Shown here: piece by piece, positions 14,246 through 26,369 of the stretch | How the letters are laid out: each line of letters opens with the position of its first letter | Numbering within the stretch: position 1 is the stretch's first letter | NCBI GenBank assembly: GCA_960531495.1 | Contig: OY482853.1 | Location: 6,361,022-6,425,021 of the forward strand | Direction: 5' to 3' | Source of the DNA: Zeus faber | Taxonomy: Eukaryota > Chordata > Actinopteri > Zeiformes > Zeidae | Length of the DNA: 64,000 nucleotides | Notes under the pieces: generated by a model | Databases searched by the model: none | What the model saw: only the letters and a program-made list of their open reading frames with translations | Told to the model about the DNA's origin: nothing | Position numbers and translations under genes: made by a program

Positions 14246-14527
14246 TCAAATGTCCGTCAAGATATTTCTGATCTTCTCCAGCTGTCTGAGTGGGTCAGGC
14301 TTTGACCTGGGCCGCTGCCATTCCTTAGAGGGAGAACGGGATCTGGATGAGACAGGTGGACCCTGGGATCTGTGCTGTGGACCAAACTCATTTTTGGTCG
14401 GAGGAATAAAATGTAGTGTGTCCCATATATCAGAAAAGTCATCGTCATCATTCATCCTAAAAAACTCTTGGTCTTTTTTAACCCTAAATTCGAGACATGT
14501 CAGAAGAAGAACTTCACCACTAGGCAT
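14246..14527 (-). other. Orphan ORF with coding-like composition, unknown origin
   Basis: A 93-codon frame ends in TGA. Its last 68 codons, from the second methionine, look protein-like: an acidic start (MNDDDDFSDIWDTL), a Ser/Arg/Pro-rich middle and a possible helix ending LRQLEKIRNILTDI. An acceptor-like TTTTTTAG lies one base before that methionine, but joining it to the upstream stard13 exon in phase 0 gives an immediate stop, so it does not fit as the next stard13 exon. It may be a transposon or retrocopy remnant, an alternative terminal exon, or chance. I do not recognise the family. Confidence 0.25.
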
Positions 14528-14998
14528 GGAATTAAATTGTGAATTATTATTTTATTGTTTTATATTTATATATATATATATAGAGAGAGAGCGAGAGAGA
14601 GAGTCTTGCTGCCTTATTTCTGCAATCTATTAACATCTCTCAGGTTGGATGGGGAATGTCCAGTAGACGCTCTCACAGCCTTTTATTTGTCGGCCAAGAT
14701 CTTCACAAGCAAAAATTCAACAAACTAAGTAAAATTCCACCTCAGGCTGACTGCCAAGTGAAGAATCCCCATCCGCGCACAGACCGGAACATGGAATTAG
14801 CAGGAGAACACTGTTGCAGCGACTTTCTGTTGTGCAGGAGGTTTGCTTCAAGCAGGTCATGGCCGTCACAAAAATATAAAAATAACTGAATGTTTTGGAA
14901 AAAAAAGTATGACTTGTGTACTATAGCATACTGGGTAATATAACCCTTATGCAAAAGAAATGCTTTTTCCATGTATGGAGATTAAACAAAAACAAAAA

Positions 14999-15127
14999 TA
15001 ATACATATCCATCAGAAAAAGTTGGAAAGTCCAAAATACGTTATAAGCACAGATTTTGATGATTTTGGATGTCGTCACCATTAGGCCTATTGAAATTGGG
15101 CCCTAAGTTTTTAGTAACAGTTAAAAG
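14999..15127 (+). repeat. Dispersed repeat family A, copy 1
   Basis: About 129 bp that matches the reverse complement of 19826-19953 at roughly 85% identity over its whole length. The two copies form an inverted pair around the stard13 exon at 17210-17353. No family name can be given from sequence alone. Confidence 0.85.
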
Positions 15128-15228
15128 ATTTTATAAACAGAATTTTGCAAAAAACAATATTTTCAGCAAGAATTCTAAAAGTAATATCAAGAGATGACAC
15201 AGGCCTATGTTGAAACAAATATTATCTT

Positions 15229-15259
15229 ATGAATTATAATTTGTAAGATTATAATTCAT
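15229..15259. repeat. Perfect 12-bp inverted repeat, 7-base loop
   Basis: ATGAATTATAAT at 15229-15240 is mirrored by its exact reverse complement at 15248-15259. It lies in a very AT-rich stretch, where such hairpins arise easily, so function is doubtful. Confidence 0.7.
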
Positions 15260-16879
15260 GATACATTTGCTGTTTATGCCAAAAAACTTTTTTTAATATA
15301 TGGGAGACTGTTTACACCTATTTTAAAAAATATATGTTTGTAATTTGCTTGTAATTTGTAATATTTAAAATACTGTAATAACAGAAAGGTATTTATATTT
15401 TGTAATATATCGTATAAAAATACATATTGTCCTATATGGCTAAATGTATGTGGAGTCCTTCCATATATTCAAATATATTCTTGATATATTACATAATATT
15501 TTAAAATATACAGTAGTCATTGCATGTTCCGTAATGGAGCCCCGAGAAAGGGAGCGTACACTGGTCATTAGACAACTTGTGTGGGCAGAGAGGGATTAAA
15601 ACAGCAGAGTGGCAGAAGGACTCCGAGCCTCTGTGCAGCTTACCGTCGTCCTTTTGGTTTTTGTTCTCGGCCCGAGCGACGCGCCGTGAGGAGCAGGGGA
15701 GCTATCTTGGCGCGGGTGTTCTCCTCCGCCCGGTCTTTGGAGGGTTCGCTTGATCGGGGACTGGTGTCGCGCGGACCTGGAGACAGCGCCGCTCTGCAAC
15801 AAACAGCAGAACAATAGTCAACCCTGGGTCCGTGTCCGCCCGCCAGGCAGCTTGGTACCGAAAGAACTCAACGGCGGCCGAGGGAAAAGAAAACATGAGG
15901 GTGAGGTCAACTGGCTGGGGAAGTGAGATCTCCACTCTGAATCCAGCCTGACAGCGACGGACAAAGGGGCCTGTATGTGTGGACCGTCCTTTTGAGAGGA
16001 CAGAGATTATGACCCTGTCAAATATCCCTATAAAGATGTCTTGTCCTGCCCGGACGCCTGTCATTAGTTAATGCTAGTAACAGTGGATGTCTGGGATGGT
16101 TATGCAGATGCCTTGGAGGCACGCACCACACTCTCAGTCATTCCTAATGGACCAAATCATACAAACGCCCCTATTATGTACAAGGGTCTCTCTGTGTGGT
16201 AAACACATACGAGCGCCAAAGGAGGACTTTTGTTCTCAAACGCTAACTCTAGTGGGATATTTCACCATGCACGCCACTCTGAGAGGAGCCTTTTTTTTTT
16301 TTTTTTTTTGGGACAGAGTGGCATGGTCCCACTTGTAACCTCAAAGCACAATGGCCGCCTGTTTCTGCCACGCCATTCCGCCCAGACTGCACCGCGGCAG
16401 CACAGACCCCACTGTCCCATGCGAGGGTCGTCCCATCGTAAAAAGAAAAAAACGCGGGTTAGTGAGGCGGGCTGAGAAAAGCCAGAGCGTCGCAGACGTC
16501 GCAGACATCTCCACCACTTTCAGACGCAGAGCCGGAGCGGTGTCGCGAAACGGCCTTTTCAAACGCCAGCAATGCCGAATGGAGACGCTGCAGGCGATTG
16601 TAGGCCACGCATTTGCGAGGCGTCGCCGATCTTGCGCTTCTAAAAAAAAAACAACTCTGAGATATGATTCTGTGCACCCGCTGTTGCGCACCCGGTGTTA
16701 TGTAACAGCGGTCCACATGGACTGTGTCACTGTTCTGGGTTGTTCGGTGTTACCGTATGGCTGCGCCGTACTGTTGTATACTGTGCTGTATTATCCCACA
16801 AACACTACCTCACCTTATTCACATGCCACTTTAATGCACATATCTGTATTTACATAATTGCCTATCCCAAATACATAAG

Positions 16880-17138
16880 CCTATTCCCTTTATCTATTCC
16901 ATTTTATTTTATTTTATTGTATATATTTTTATTTGATTCTATAAGTATACGACTTACTGTATTACGTTTTAGGAATCAGTTAGTTGGTCTAGTAGAAAGA
17001 CATTTTCTTAGGTAGCTACTGTGTTCAGTCTAGGACATATTGTGTGTAATCACCCGTTGCGTGGCATTGACATTTCTCTGCATATATGTATAAAAGTATG
17101 TATACGTTTGTGACGATTAAACCTCTTGAATCTTGTAA
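16880..17138 (+). mobile_element. Retroelement 3' fragment (family B), copy 1
   Basis: About 260 bp with roughly 90% identity to the reverse complement of 20695-20962. Its right end is TTTAAACCTCTTGAATCTTG-like, a tail form seen in fish LINE/SINE 3' ends. This copy has about 24 extra bases near 17013-17036. It ends about 70 bp from the donor of the stard13 exon at 17210-17353. Confidence 0.7.
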
Positions 17139-17209
17139 AGGACACGGGCCGCCCGGCGGAGTCGGCACTGATAACAGCGACTGACCCTATCGAAGGGGCG
17201 GGCTCTGAC

Positions 17210-17353
17210 CTGCTTCTTGCGGGCGGGGCAGGGGGTGTGGGACGGGGAGGATCCGGCGCTCAGAGCCTCCTCGATGTCCAGGTTGAGCTGGTCCAGTTTC
17301 TTCATCAGCCGGTTCATCGACTCAGGCCAAGGGGACTTGACTTGAGGAGACTC
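17210..17353 (-). CDS. stard13: stard13 exon, 48 codons (KLDQLNLDIEEAL)
   Basis: Phase-0 exon of 144 nt. The acceptor TTCTTCCCACAG precedes GAGTCTCC at 17353, and the donor is GCAG|GTCAGA at 17210. It encodes a short amphipathic segment (ESMNRLMKKLDQLNLDIEEA) and a Ser/Pro-rich tail ending ARKKQ. This is the clearest DLC-family signature in the window. It is bracketed by two inverted-repeat pairs. Confidence 0.82.
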
Positions 17354-18024
17354 CTGTGGGAAGAACAGTGGACAAAGTCCCTCTGTGTTCAACTACATTC
17401 CACTACATTTTATTACAAGTCAGAAAACTCTCGGGAGTAAACGGTGGATCGTATTTGTTTTCCTTTGAGATCAACTGACTACCTTAGAAATTTTATGTCT
17501 GTAGATAGCTTTGAGGGACAATGTCTTGAGGAACCATAAAATAATTAACTTTCATCTCGCTTTTCGACACTCCCTTTAAAAGTGACACCCTGTCAGTGTT
17601 TTTACTTTACTCATTTATTTGGTACCTGTACTTGTAATAAGGTTTGATATTCTGCGTGTAAAGGTGCTTTGGCCTGAGTACACATTTTCAATACTCCTTC
17701 CACCGCGGCAGATGAGGAAATTCGATCTCCCCATCCGTCCTTAGAAAGGGTGAAAGAGCCGACGGCGAGAGCGGCAGACATGTGTGGCATACGGAGTGTG
17801 ACGGAATTCCCTGCCACCGGCTTTCACTGCTCCCCTGGCTCCCAGCGAGTGTAAATAGTCACACTCACGCACTCACGCACGCACACACACACCCAAGCAG
17901 TGTTTGACGACCTGCAGGTTCGGACTCATAAATCAGCAAGATCCACCTCGGTCACCGAGGCATAAATTAACATTGTTTGGTCTACTATCTGAGCAGGAGA
18001 AAGCAGTGTGTGCGTGTGCGTGTG

Positions 18025-18104
<80 letters not shown>

Positions 18105-18353
18105 CGTGCGTGTCAGTCCCGCAATGTTTAGTGTGTCGGCCTTTTGTAAATTTAAAATTGAGCTAAAATGTCAATTTTTTTACCCTTTTTATATCCAAGC
18201 TTTTATTCTTCTTTGCCTTGAGATTTATTTTATTCCTTATGTAAAGCACTTTGAAGCATGTGAAACGTGCTGGATTCATGCCTTCCCTTTTTTATGTGTG
18301 TATGCGTGTATACATACACACATATATGCGTATATACATACACACATATATGC

Positions 18354-18392
<39 letters not shown>

Positions 18393-19358
18393 GACTAATT
18401 TCCCGTGAATTGAACTGTGCAGCTTTTACCACGTGGAGAGCAGGGGGGCGTCGTGGTCTTAAGCATCGTAGTGACTGGAATCTTCTGGAATACGGACGCT
18501 CGGGGAAAGTTCCCCCTCAAATTCCAGGAAACGACAGAGGCCAAGTTTCCAGACAATTAGGAGCAGGAACCGTCTGATTAACTGAAGACTCCAATTCTGG
18601 TCGAGGAACGAGGGTTTAACGAGAGTCATCTTTACTGGCTGGGTGTTATTGTATCACCCCACCACAGAGAACAGAGTTCCAGTAAAATAAATAGCTTAGA
18701 ATCTTAGTGACTTTCAGGTGAAATTCATGAAATAACAGCTTGGGCTCACTACAGTATAATAGAAATTCAAGTGGTTTTGGCATGAGGCCCTGGCCATTAT
18801 CTTAAATTCTATCCAAATGTCCATCTCATACAAAGGGAGGGTTTAGTCAACAAGAAAATCTTATTAATGATATCTTAGATAAACGTACAAGATCCCGGGG
18901 TATTGAAGTCACGGTGGCCAGAGTGTCCTCTCTGGGTTTCCTTGAACCAGACACCCAACCCCCAACCGCCCCCACTGAGCTGTACTTGCAGGTACGAGTG
19001 ACGCAATGAAAGGCCTTCATTGTAAAGCCGCTTGGAGTGGTTTGACTGGCAACAAATTCCATTTTTCCGTTTTGAATGTGTCTAAGTCAATTTGAAAATG
19101 TAAACCACGGGACAGGGTTTCCACTTTTAGAGGGTGGAGTGTAAAAAAGCAGAGGTCACCAGCAGCCTCGACTCCCTGTGGGCTCCAACATACCAGGATG
19201 CCAGAGGACCACCTGCCTCGGAGATTCCTCTGAGGCCCGCTGAGCTCGGCCGGCTTTAAATCCCCTCGGAGAATTTAGGCTTGAACTTTGCAACATAAAG
19301 GTCCTCATCACAATAGCACAAGTCACTACCAAAATGCCATAGCACAGCATTAGCATGG

Positions 19359-19406
<48 letters not shown>

Positions 19407-22400
19407 GCGTGTGCGTGTGTGTTTGCGTGCGTGTGTCTGCCCGTCTATGAGCTGTGTGTCCTGCATGTGAAGAGCTTTTTTGGCACAACTACTGAATTCA
19501 AAACACAGGGGGAAAAATAAACGATTCATTTATTTCCTGGAGTTAAACCTGGAAATAGTTTCGTGGCCCCGACAGAGTCTGTTTGGGCTCCTGGTCACAA
19601 GGACTTTCTGTACCAAGCATTATAATGTAGTCCCTCTGCTAACAATCATTCTATTTATGGATTATGGAATGTCACTGACGCAGAATTTATTGTCCTTGTG
19701 TTTAAGTCCTCCAATCAACAGCCGAGCCTAATTAAAAAACAACAATTAATAATATTAAATTCAAATACAAAAATAAAAACTTATTTAACATCATGACCTG
19801 ACAGGAATGAATTAACCCGTAAAAACTTTTAATTGTTGTTAAAAACGTATGGCCCAGTTTCAATAGGTCTAATGCTGACGACAACCAAAACCACAAAATC
19901 TGTGATTATTATGTATTTTGGGCTTTCCAACTTCTTCTGATGGATATGTATTAACACATTATGTATTAACACACTTTATTCATATCAAGTGTCACATTAG
20001 TTCTTGATTAAATGTCACGTTGATTGAAGCCCCCACCATACATCATAACCAACGCAATATGTGCCGCAGTAACTCCGCGTTCCCATAATTCCACTGTCTC
20101 TGCTGACCACCCAGGGTCAGCTAGTCGAACCGACACCGGGGGAAAGTGACGTTCTCCTCCCAATCCCCAAGCAATGACCAAGATCTGGCCAATCCTGCGT
20201 TGACCTTTCGGGGTGTTTGAGGCCAGGGGTCCGGCCGGGGGGGGTCACAGAGAGCAAAGCAGAAGAAGAAAGCGTAAAAAAAAGAGCCGTTTTCCACGCA
20301 CGAGGCCAAAGAAGGAGATTCTAACACGAGGCGTGGGATCAGTTCACTGAGGCAGCGCAAACATGCTGCGTCTGCCCAAGACGTCCCAAAGGAAAGGGAG
20401 GGGGGGGGGAGAAAAGAAACCGACGATTTCATATTTCAACTTCTTAAGCGCAAGCAACTCTCCAGAGGACGTGCACCACACCTGTCCTGCTAACCATCCA
20501 ACCGTCCTCCACCAAACCTCAAAACTGGGAAGCTGCTTGTTTGAAGAGCAATGAATTGGATTCATACGTGCCCTTCCATCCAGCCTTGTGTTTTGGCCTC
20601 ACTGCCGCGAAATCGAATCCCTAGGCGGAATTTAAAAAAATAACGATGACTAAATATCGCTGCAGTCGCTGGTTATCCATTTTTTGAGGTCACCTACTGT
20701 GATTCAAGATTCAAGATTCAAGATTCAAGAGGTTTAATCGTCACATACATATACATACTTTCATACATATATGCAGTGAAATGTAATGCAACGCACCCGG
20801 TGATTACACACAATATGTCCTAGGAAAATGTCTTTCTACTAGACCAACTAACTGATTCCTAAAACGTAATACAGTAAGTTGAATACTTATAGAATAAAAT
20901 AAAAATATATAGAATAAAATAAAAAATAAAAAAATGGAATAGATAGAGGGATATCTGTGAGAGATATTACAGGCAGACATCCCAGAATACGGGGTTGGGA
21001 GTAGTGCAACCTCATTTTTTGACACCCGGAGACGGAGGGCAGGTGGAGGAGGATTTAACCGGATGAATACAGGGAGGCGGTGCCACAGGAAACACTCGAC
21101 GAAGGGAACACCATTAAAGCACCCCGCGGGGCAGAAGATTGATGGGAGGACCCGACTCAGGTGGTATCTGTTCGTCCTACTTCACATTTAAAAAAAAATA
21201 AAAAATCTCAATGCAGTTTTTACTTTGGTTTCCATTAACCACGAAACATCGCAAGCGGAACTCAATCAAGTCTCATTATGCTGCAACCGAAGGAAGAGCT
21301 TGCATGCAATAATCCTAATTAACCCCTCGGAGTCAGGCAAACACCAAAACCAGACGCCCCGTCTCTGGCAAGTGTTCAAGTTAAATTTGGAACACATTCA
21401 TGCTGTCTCTTTTCACTTTCGTCCCCCAACAAGGTGCTGCGTTGGAATGTGGGCACTTCTACGCAGAATGAGACAAATTCCAGAGCGTTCTGGAAGCTAG
21501 AGTGAGACAGTGCCCCTGATTCATCCCTTTATTTCTCTCCCCATGCCGGACCCCAACAATTGTGTGAAGCCCCCACACCATGGCAACTGTGCTGGTATGA
21601 GTCCATCCCCTAAATAAATGCATTAATGTTATCTTCTGGAGGCAACAAAATGTAAGCGGACTATAACTTTATCAGCAATTTGGTCCACACTGAGGACTCG
21701 CAGCACAGTGCCTTTGACATGCAAATGGAGGGTGAAGTGCCCGGCCTTTGGGCTCGGTGCCTGTTCTGCACCACCCACAGAGAGTGCCACGGATCACCAT
21801 GGAACTATTAGAATGTAACAGTCGGTCATGCGAAAGGGCAACGGCTACCTGGCGACTCGGCTGAATAAATTACTCTCCTGATGGTCGGTGACGGCGAGAC
21901 AACTTTGCTCAAAGTATTTGCATAAGCGGGGAACAGTTTGAAAGTCTGTCGGGGAGCGTGTTCCCTATGAACACATAGCAGAATCATAGCAGAGCGAAGC
22001 GGTGCGGTGCGGGGTCTTGCAGAGCGGACGTCTGTGCCGACGGTGCCCCCATATGGTCAATTTGAAGAACTACACAAACAGTTTCAATTTCTATACTGTA
22101 TGTTTTCAGGGCAGTCAAGAGTTCAACAGCCACACATACATGAAATGATGAATACATTTCACGGTTAGAATAAACCCCCAACTCATTTACTTTGATTTCC
22201 ATTCCCAAGTGCAGGCCGCACACACTCTACTCTGCTGACCCCTAACACTGGGAACGGCTCCAGGTGTTGAGCACATTGTGAGACAATATTTGATAAGATA
22301 ACATCCATTATCACCCCATCGAGATATTCGGGCTCTTTGCTCAGTGGTGTTTTCGACAGATTGTCTGGATTCTCTGCATACCTCCACCCTCCAAAACAAT

Positions 22401-24331
22401 TCGCTCAAACGTTGTGCCATACACACCCCCACCCCCTCCGATAAAAACAAAAAACAATATTCCCTATACATAGGCGGTTGAAGTTGCCCCCGCCAGCCCG
22501 AAGCGCCGCCCCTTTTAAGCGTGAGCTGTTATCTGCCGTCTGTTTGCAGAGGCATGACAGTTATGTGACATTAGATAGGTTCTCTCTTGTCGTAACTGAA
22601 AACAGATCTGGCATGTGTGAGAATATTTATAAAACGCCCACGTGAGACGGGTAGATGCGGTCAGAAGACGGCTGCAGTGGAGGTCGGGGTAAAGGTTATG
22701 TTATGAGGGGGGGAACACACACACACGCACACACACACACGCACACAACAACAAAAAAAACAACAAAAAAAAAACACATCTGCCTTGACTGGTTAGAGAA
22801 AAGAGAAGTGTCGGCAATGGAGGCTAAGTTCAGTGCTAATGCTCCGCGCGATGAACTCTGTCAAGACAGTCCCGTCTGCCGGGGCGGAGCGGAGGCAAAG
22901 CAGGAGCTGTTTGCATTCCATCCGGACGTGCGTTTCACCAGTTAAAGTTCTTAGACATATGGGTATCAGTTTACCCCTACACACTTGGGCTGGGGTGAGG
23001 GTAAGGTTACGCGCCAAGTATGCCTTACCTCAGTGCACGATAATGTCAAATGGGGGGAGGTGGCCAAATGGAACAGGGCTTTTCCTGTGCAATAATACCG
23101 TAACCAAGGCCATAAGTCACGGATCGCTCTTCCCCTGAACCGGGCTTTCCACATCTGTTGTGTCGCTGTGTCGTAACCGCGTCAAAACCATAATCCCAGA
23201 GCTGTCGATAACGTATGTTTCAACGTGATGCGGCACACGTACCTCTCTACCGCTGGCTTCCCCCTCCGCTTCGTAGCCACATTTTATGGACCCGGGGGAG
23301 GCTTCTGGAGACGCGGCCCGGTGAGCGACGCCGCCTTTCTCCCTCAGTGCGTTCGCGTGACCGGCCGGGAACTCGGCGCGGCGGGGCGGGGCGGCGGGCG
23401 CATCGCCGTCTCGGCCGTCGTCGTCGTCCCCCGGCGGCGACTCTTCGCCGCCGTCGGTGCTGTCGTTCGTGAGAACCCGCCGGTCGCCGCCGGAGGAGGG
23501 ACAGGGATCGGAGAAGGTGATGGAGCCGGGCTTGTGCTTGACGATGCGCGGAAGACTTGAGAACGCCCGGCCCAAGTCGGAGAGCCCGCCGTCGGTCGCA
23601 GGGAGGGAGAGGGCGAGGGTTGGCTCCGGTGCGGGCGTCGGAGCCAGGATGGGGCAAGGGTCCTCTTGGTGGGCCACGGGCCTAATGACGTGCCCATTCA
23701 GCAGTTGTCCGGACCTTTGGTGGTCCTCTGCCTTTGTCGTCCCTTCTGGTGCATATCCAAAGTTCACCCGTTGTGCCAGCCCGGAGTGGCTGGCCTCTAC
23801 AGATACGTTGGGAGAAAAAAGGCTCTGAGGAACGTTGTTTGAATGCCCCTCGAGAACAAGACCTGTCACCAGAGCGCCACCGCCGCGGTCCTCAGCTGAC
23901 ACAGATGTCGTGGGAGTCAACCCGCCCCGATCGTGGAGAGCCGCGGCCGGTGGTTTTGGGTTCTGGGAAAGCTCGAGATGGACTCCAACGCGGGTTTCAC
24001 TCCCTCGAACAAGCTCCTGAGTCCGACGGCAGCCGGCGTCGCACAAGCACCCGCTCCCTCTATGTTCCCCGCCGTTTTCGCTGACGGCCCCGCAGTACTT
24101 CTCCGGTTTCGAAAAACCCTGCCCCGGCTCCAACAGCCCGGAGCTTTGTTCTTGGTGCGGGTCTTCGTGCCGCCTCTGCTCTGGTGAGCCATCAGTTGAA
24201 GACGAGGTTAGTGGAGAGAACCCCTGCGTTGTCGGGGCTGTGGCGGGCGATCCTGATGATGACAGAAAACGACACCCGTCAGAAACCACCATCGGGGCGG
24301 CGTCCATTGTTACGGTCTCACAGTCTGCCAT
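17210..24331 (-). CDS. stard13: StAR-related lipid transfer domain protein 13 (DLC2-type RhoGAP), 5' coding part
   Basis: The two exons recognised here (23243-24331 and 17210-17353) would join in frame to give the first 411 residues. In the DLC family the full protein is a SAM - RhoGAP - START protein that inactivates RhoA and CDC42 at the cortex and focal adhesions; none of those domains is in the window. The assignment rests on the second exon, whose KLDQLNLDIEEALSAGSSPS segment matches the N-terminal region of long DLC1/STARD13 isoforms (human DLC1 has a KLDQLDQDIENALS stretch). Neighbouring brca2 and n4bp2l2 favour stard13 over dlc1, since human STARD13 is on the same chromosome segment. 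Start: ATG 24331-24329 with an in-frame TGA two codons upstream. A dlc1-like copy remains an alternative. Confidence 0.75.
18004..18392. repeat. (GTGC)n(GT)n and (ATAC)n(TA)n microsatellites
   Basis: A GTGC/GT compound repeat covers about 18004-18112. An ATATATGCG/ATACACAC repeat passing into (TA)n covers about 18296-18392. Confidence 0.93.
19361..19437. repeat. (GT)n microsatellite
   Basis: GT repeat with GCGT interruptions in its right third. Confidence 0.93.
19826..19953 (-). repeat. Dispersed repeat family A, copy 2 (inverted)
   Basis: Inverted partner of 14999-15127. The shared block includes GGATATGTATTA at one end and CTTTTAATTGTTG at the other. Small indels and transitions separate the copies, so they are old relative to each other. 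Confidence 0.85.
20695..20962 (-). mobile_element. Retroelement 3' fragment (family B), copy 2 (inverted), with GATTCAA tail repeats
   Basis: Inverted partner of 16880-17138. The 3' tail is a run of about four TTGAATC heptamers (seen as GATTCAA on the plus strand at 20701-20730), which is typical of LINE-type ends that carry short tandem tails. Confidence 0.7.
23243..24331 (-). CDS. stard13: stard13 large first coding exon (363 codons)
   Basis: The coding part is 1089 nt, phase 0 at its end, with a consensus donor GAGAG|GTACGT at 23243/23242. The frame stays open 41 codons past this donor, so an unspliced form would add an unrelated tail. An acceptor (TTTATTTCAG) at about 24449 places 117 nt of 5' UTR in the same exon. 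The encoded segment is Ser/Pro/Gly-rich and probably disordered, with an acidic run (GDDDDGRDGD). Human DLC1 has a comparable large 5' exon in its long isoform, but I see little direct identity here. The 3' half is markedly GC-rich, which opens antisense frames. Confidence 0.68.
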
Positions 24332-24383
24332 AATTCAGGACGTACATCCAAAGGTACTTGTGCTTGATGTATCGGTTGGCCAT
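24318..24383 (-). promoter_or_regulatory. Upstream ORF overlapping the stard13 start codon
   Basis: ATG at 24383-24381 sits in a strong Kozak context (A at -3, G at +4) and opens a 21-codon frame ending in TGA at 24320-24318, past the main ATG (24331-24329) in another frame. Ribosomes starting here could not reinitiate at the main ATG without backtracking, so it should repress translation of this isoform (inference). Confidence 0.55.
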
Positions 24384-24448
24384 TGTTCTTAATCCGGGGG
24401 GGCAGTGGCGGCTGTTCAGTGTTCAGTCAGATCAAAAAAGCAGATTTT

Positions 24449-25907
24449 CTGAAATAAACAAATAAAATATATATATATATAAGCGTCACGCAGCATGAGG
24501 AGAAAACAAGTGTACAGAGAGAGTCTCAACAACATTGTCTATGCATGCTTGCGCAAGAGCAGGGAGTACACCAAATTAGAATCAAGCTACTAAATCCAGA
24601 AGCAACAGACTTCTCAAAGTATGTGCCATCCAGCATGGTTCTCTCTGTGAAATTGAACATCTGGCTCAGACCAGGCCGTTCAAGTCTGGATCTGTTCCCC
24701 ACATGACTGTGGTGACATCACTGCACAGAGGAATCTGACTGCTCTTCCCCAGTAGGTGATTTACAATCCACTACACCATTCATCAGACAAGGAGAAGAAG
24801 GAGAAGGAGACGTCCTGGGTCGACTGTGGTTAACATCCCGCTCACCCCTTCATTAGGCCCTTTGTCAAAACACACCTTAGAGCGTCCCTGGCATCTGAGC
24901 GAACAACACACGGAAAAACAAGCAAACTGCGTTACTGTGTTACTACGAGGGATCGGTATTTCCCTCAACGCAGCCTCACAAACAGGCTTATAAGAGCGCA
25001 ATCACAACCTGAGACCGACACAAGTAAATAGCAAATAAATGGGACCATGGCTGCTATGGCCAAAACCCATTTTGACAAATAAATGGCTTCTGTGGCGTTA
25101 ATTATCATCACGTCGGTAAAGCCCTTCCATTGACCTCCAGTTACTGACACACACAGTAAAAACACGTGTGTACTGTATATCAGTGTATACACTAAATAAC
25201 ACTCACACACAACAAGTTACCAAAGTGTAAAATGAAGATGAAAATAAAAAAACATTAGATTGAAACTCACTAATCTAGATAGAAATGGGTTAGATCCACT
25301 CGCAAAAGCATCTCAAGTGAGGGGCCGAATGCGGACAGGTTGGTGGGCTTTCCAGGAATCTGCTCTTTTAGGAACACTGTGGAGGGAAGGCCTCCTTATT
25401 CCAAAATGAATGCAGAGTGGATCTTAATTGAAGTAGGAAGTCACAGAGTGAAAAACAGCCCAAAAGGAGCTGAATAACAAGGCGGGATCCCTTTCAACGA
25501 CAGACAACCTATTCATCCCTAGAAGGGACCCAGTGCTGGGAGGTTTATCAGTGTGCCGTTAACTGTCTTACACGCAGATACTGTAAATTATAGACATATT
25601 GTCGACCTGATGACATGGTCTTACATTTCTGAAAAGTATAATCTACTCTGGAGATAGTTGATAAGTAGAAAATGAGTGATCAAAAAAAAACAAAAACAAA
25701 AAAAAACCAAAACCTTTTGTTTTAAAAAATACCAAAAAAGACAGGTTTAACAGATTGAGGCTTTTTTTTTTAAATTTAAATGAAACAATATTTATAATAA
25801 AAAAAAAAAATAATAATAACAGAATTACTCACTGACTTTTCCTTACGGTTCTCACCTTCACTCTGATTCTACCTCTGACACACAGGAAACCTGGACCACG
25901 GACTCAC
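24449..25907 (-). other. Probable intron in the stard13 5' UTR
   Basis: Between the acceptor at 24449 and the candidate donor at 25908/25907. It holds poly-A/T tracts near 25680-25820 and nothing coding. Confidence 0.4.
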
Positions 25908-26120
25908 CTGCTGATCGGCAGCGGCAAAGGTCATCGGTGTTGTCCAAACAGCGGCACTGGGATCATGGCACAACACAGTGGGAGCGGGCTGGGAGCCGAG
26001 CGGGAGCAGAGCGGCTCCTGGTCAGTGCAGATGACGGTCGTCCCCGCCGCGGGACACTTCATCTGCTGTTCCGCTGCTCAACGGCATCCCCGGGCCTGGG
26101 GGGCGGGGGGCGGGGGGCCG
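25908..26120 (-). promoter_or_regulatory. Candidate stard13 first (untranslated) exon and GC-box promoter
   Basis: A consensus donor CAGCAG|GTGAGT lies at 25908/25907 on the minus strand. Just upstream in transcription, 26098-26118 is a run of GGGGCGGGG-type Sp1 boxes. The exon would carry its own short uORF. The 5' boundary is not visible. No transcript evidence is available. Confidence 0.35.
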
Positions 26121-26369
26121 GGGTCAGGCGAGCGGAGACGCCAGCAGGCAGCACTGTGCCTGAGAGCAGGGAGAATGTGTACTACTGTGGGGAGAGACAG
26201 GAGAGGTGGAGGAGGAGGAGGAGGAGGGGAAAAGAGGGAGGGGAGGGTGGAGGGATGGGAGAGGAGGGGGAGGAGGAGGGGAGGGAGGGCTGGTAAAGAA
26301 AAAGCCAAAGGTTTGCTTCGTGTGGGTTTTGAAACGCAGGAGAGAATAGTGTGTGGGGATTGACTGACT

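Larger units (their letters stand above)
17354..23242 (-). other. stard13 intron
   Basis: Intron of 5.9 kb between two phase-0 exons. It contains GT/GTGC and TA microsatellites at 18004-18392, a GT array at 19361-19437, the second copies of repeat families A and B, and a short CA/CG cluster near 22720. No coding exon was found in it. Confidence 0.65.

Noticed and set aside
15702..16064. 120-codon minus-strand ORF and neighbours at 15.6-16.9 kb
   Set aside because: No start context, splice sites or familiar motif; the region has ordinary composition in a presumed intron.
23117..23242. Extension of the stard13 large exon to its own stop (404 codons)
   Set aside because: A consensus donor GAG|GTACGT precedes it and splices in phase with the DLC-family exon at 17353; the extra 41 codons are kept only as a possible unspliced form.
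23225..23560. Plus-strand ORFs opposite stard13 exon 1
   Set aside because: Arg/Gly-rich shadows of a GC-rich minus-strand exon that has a start, an upstream in-frame stop and a consensus donor.
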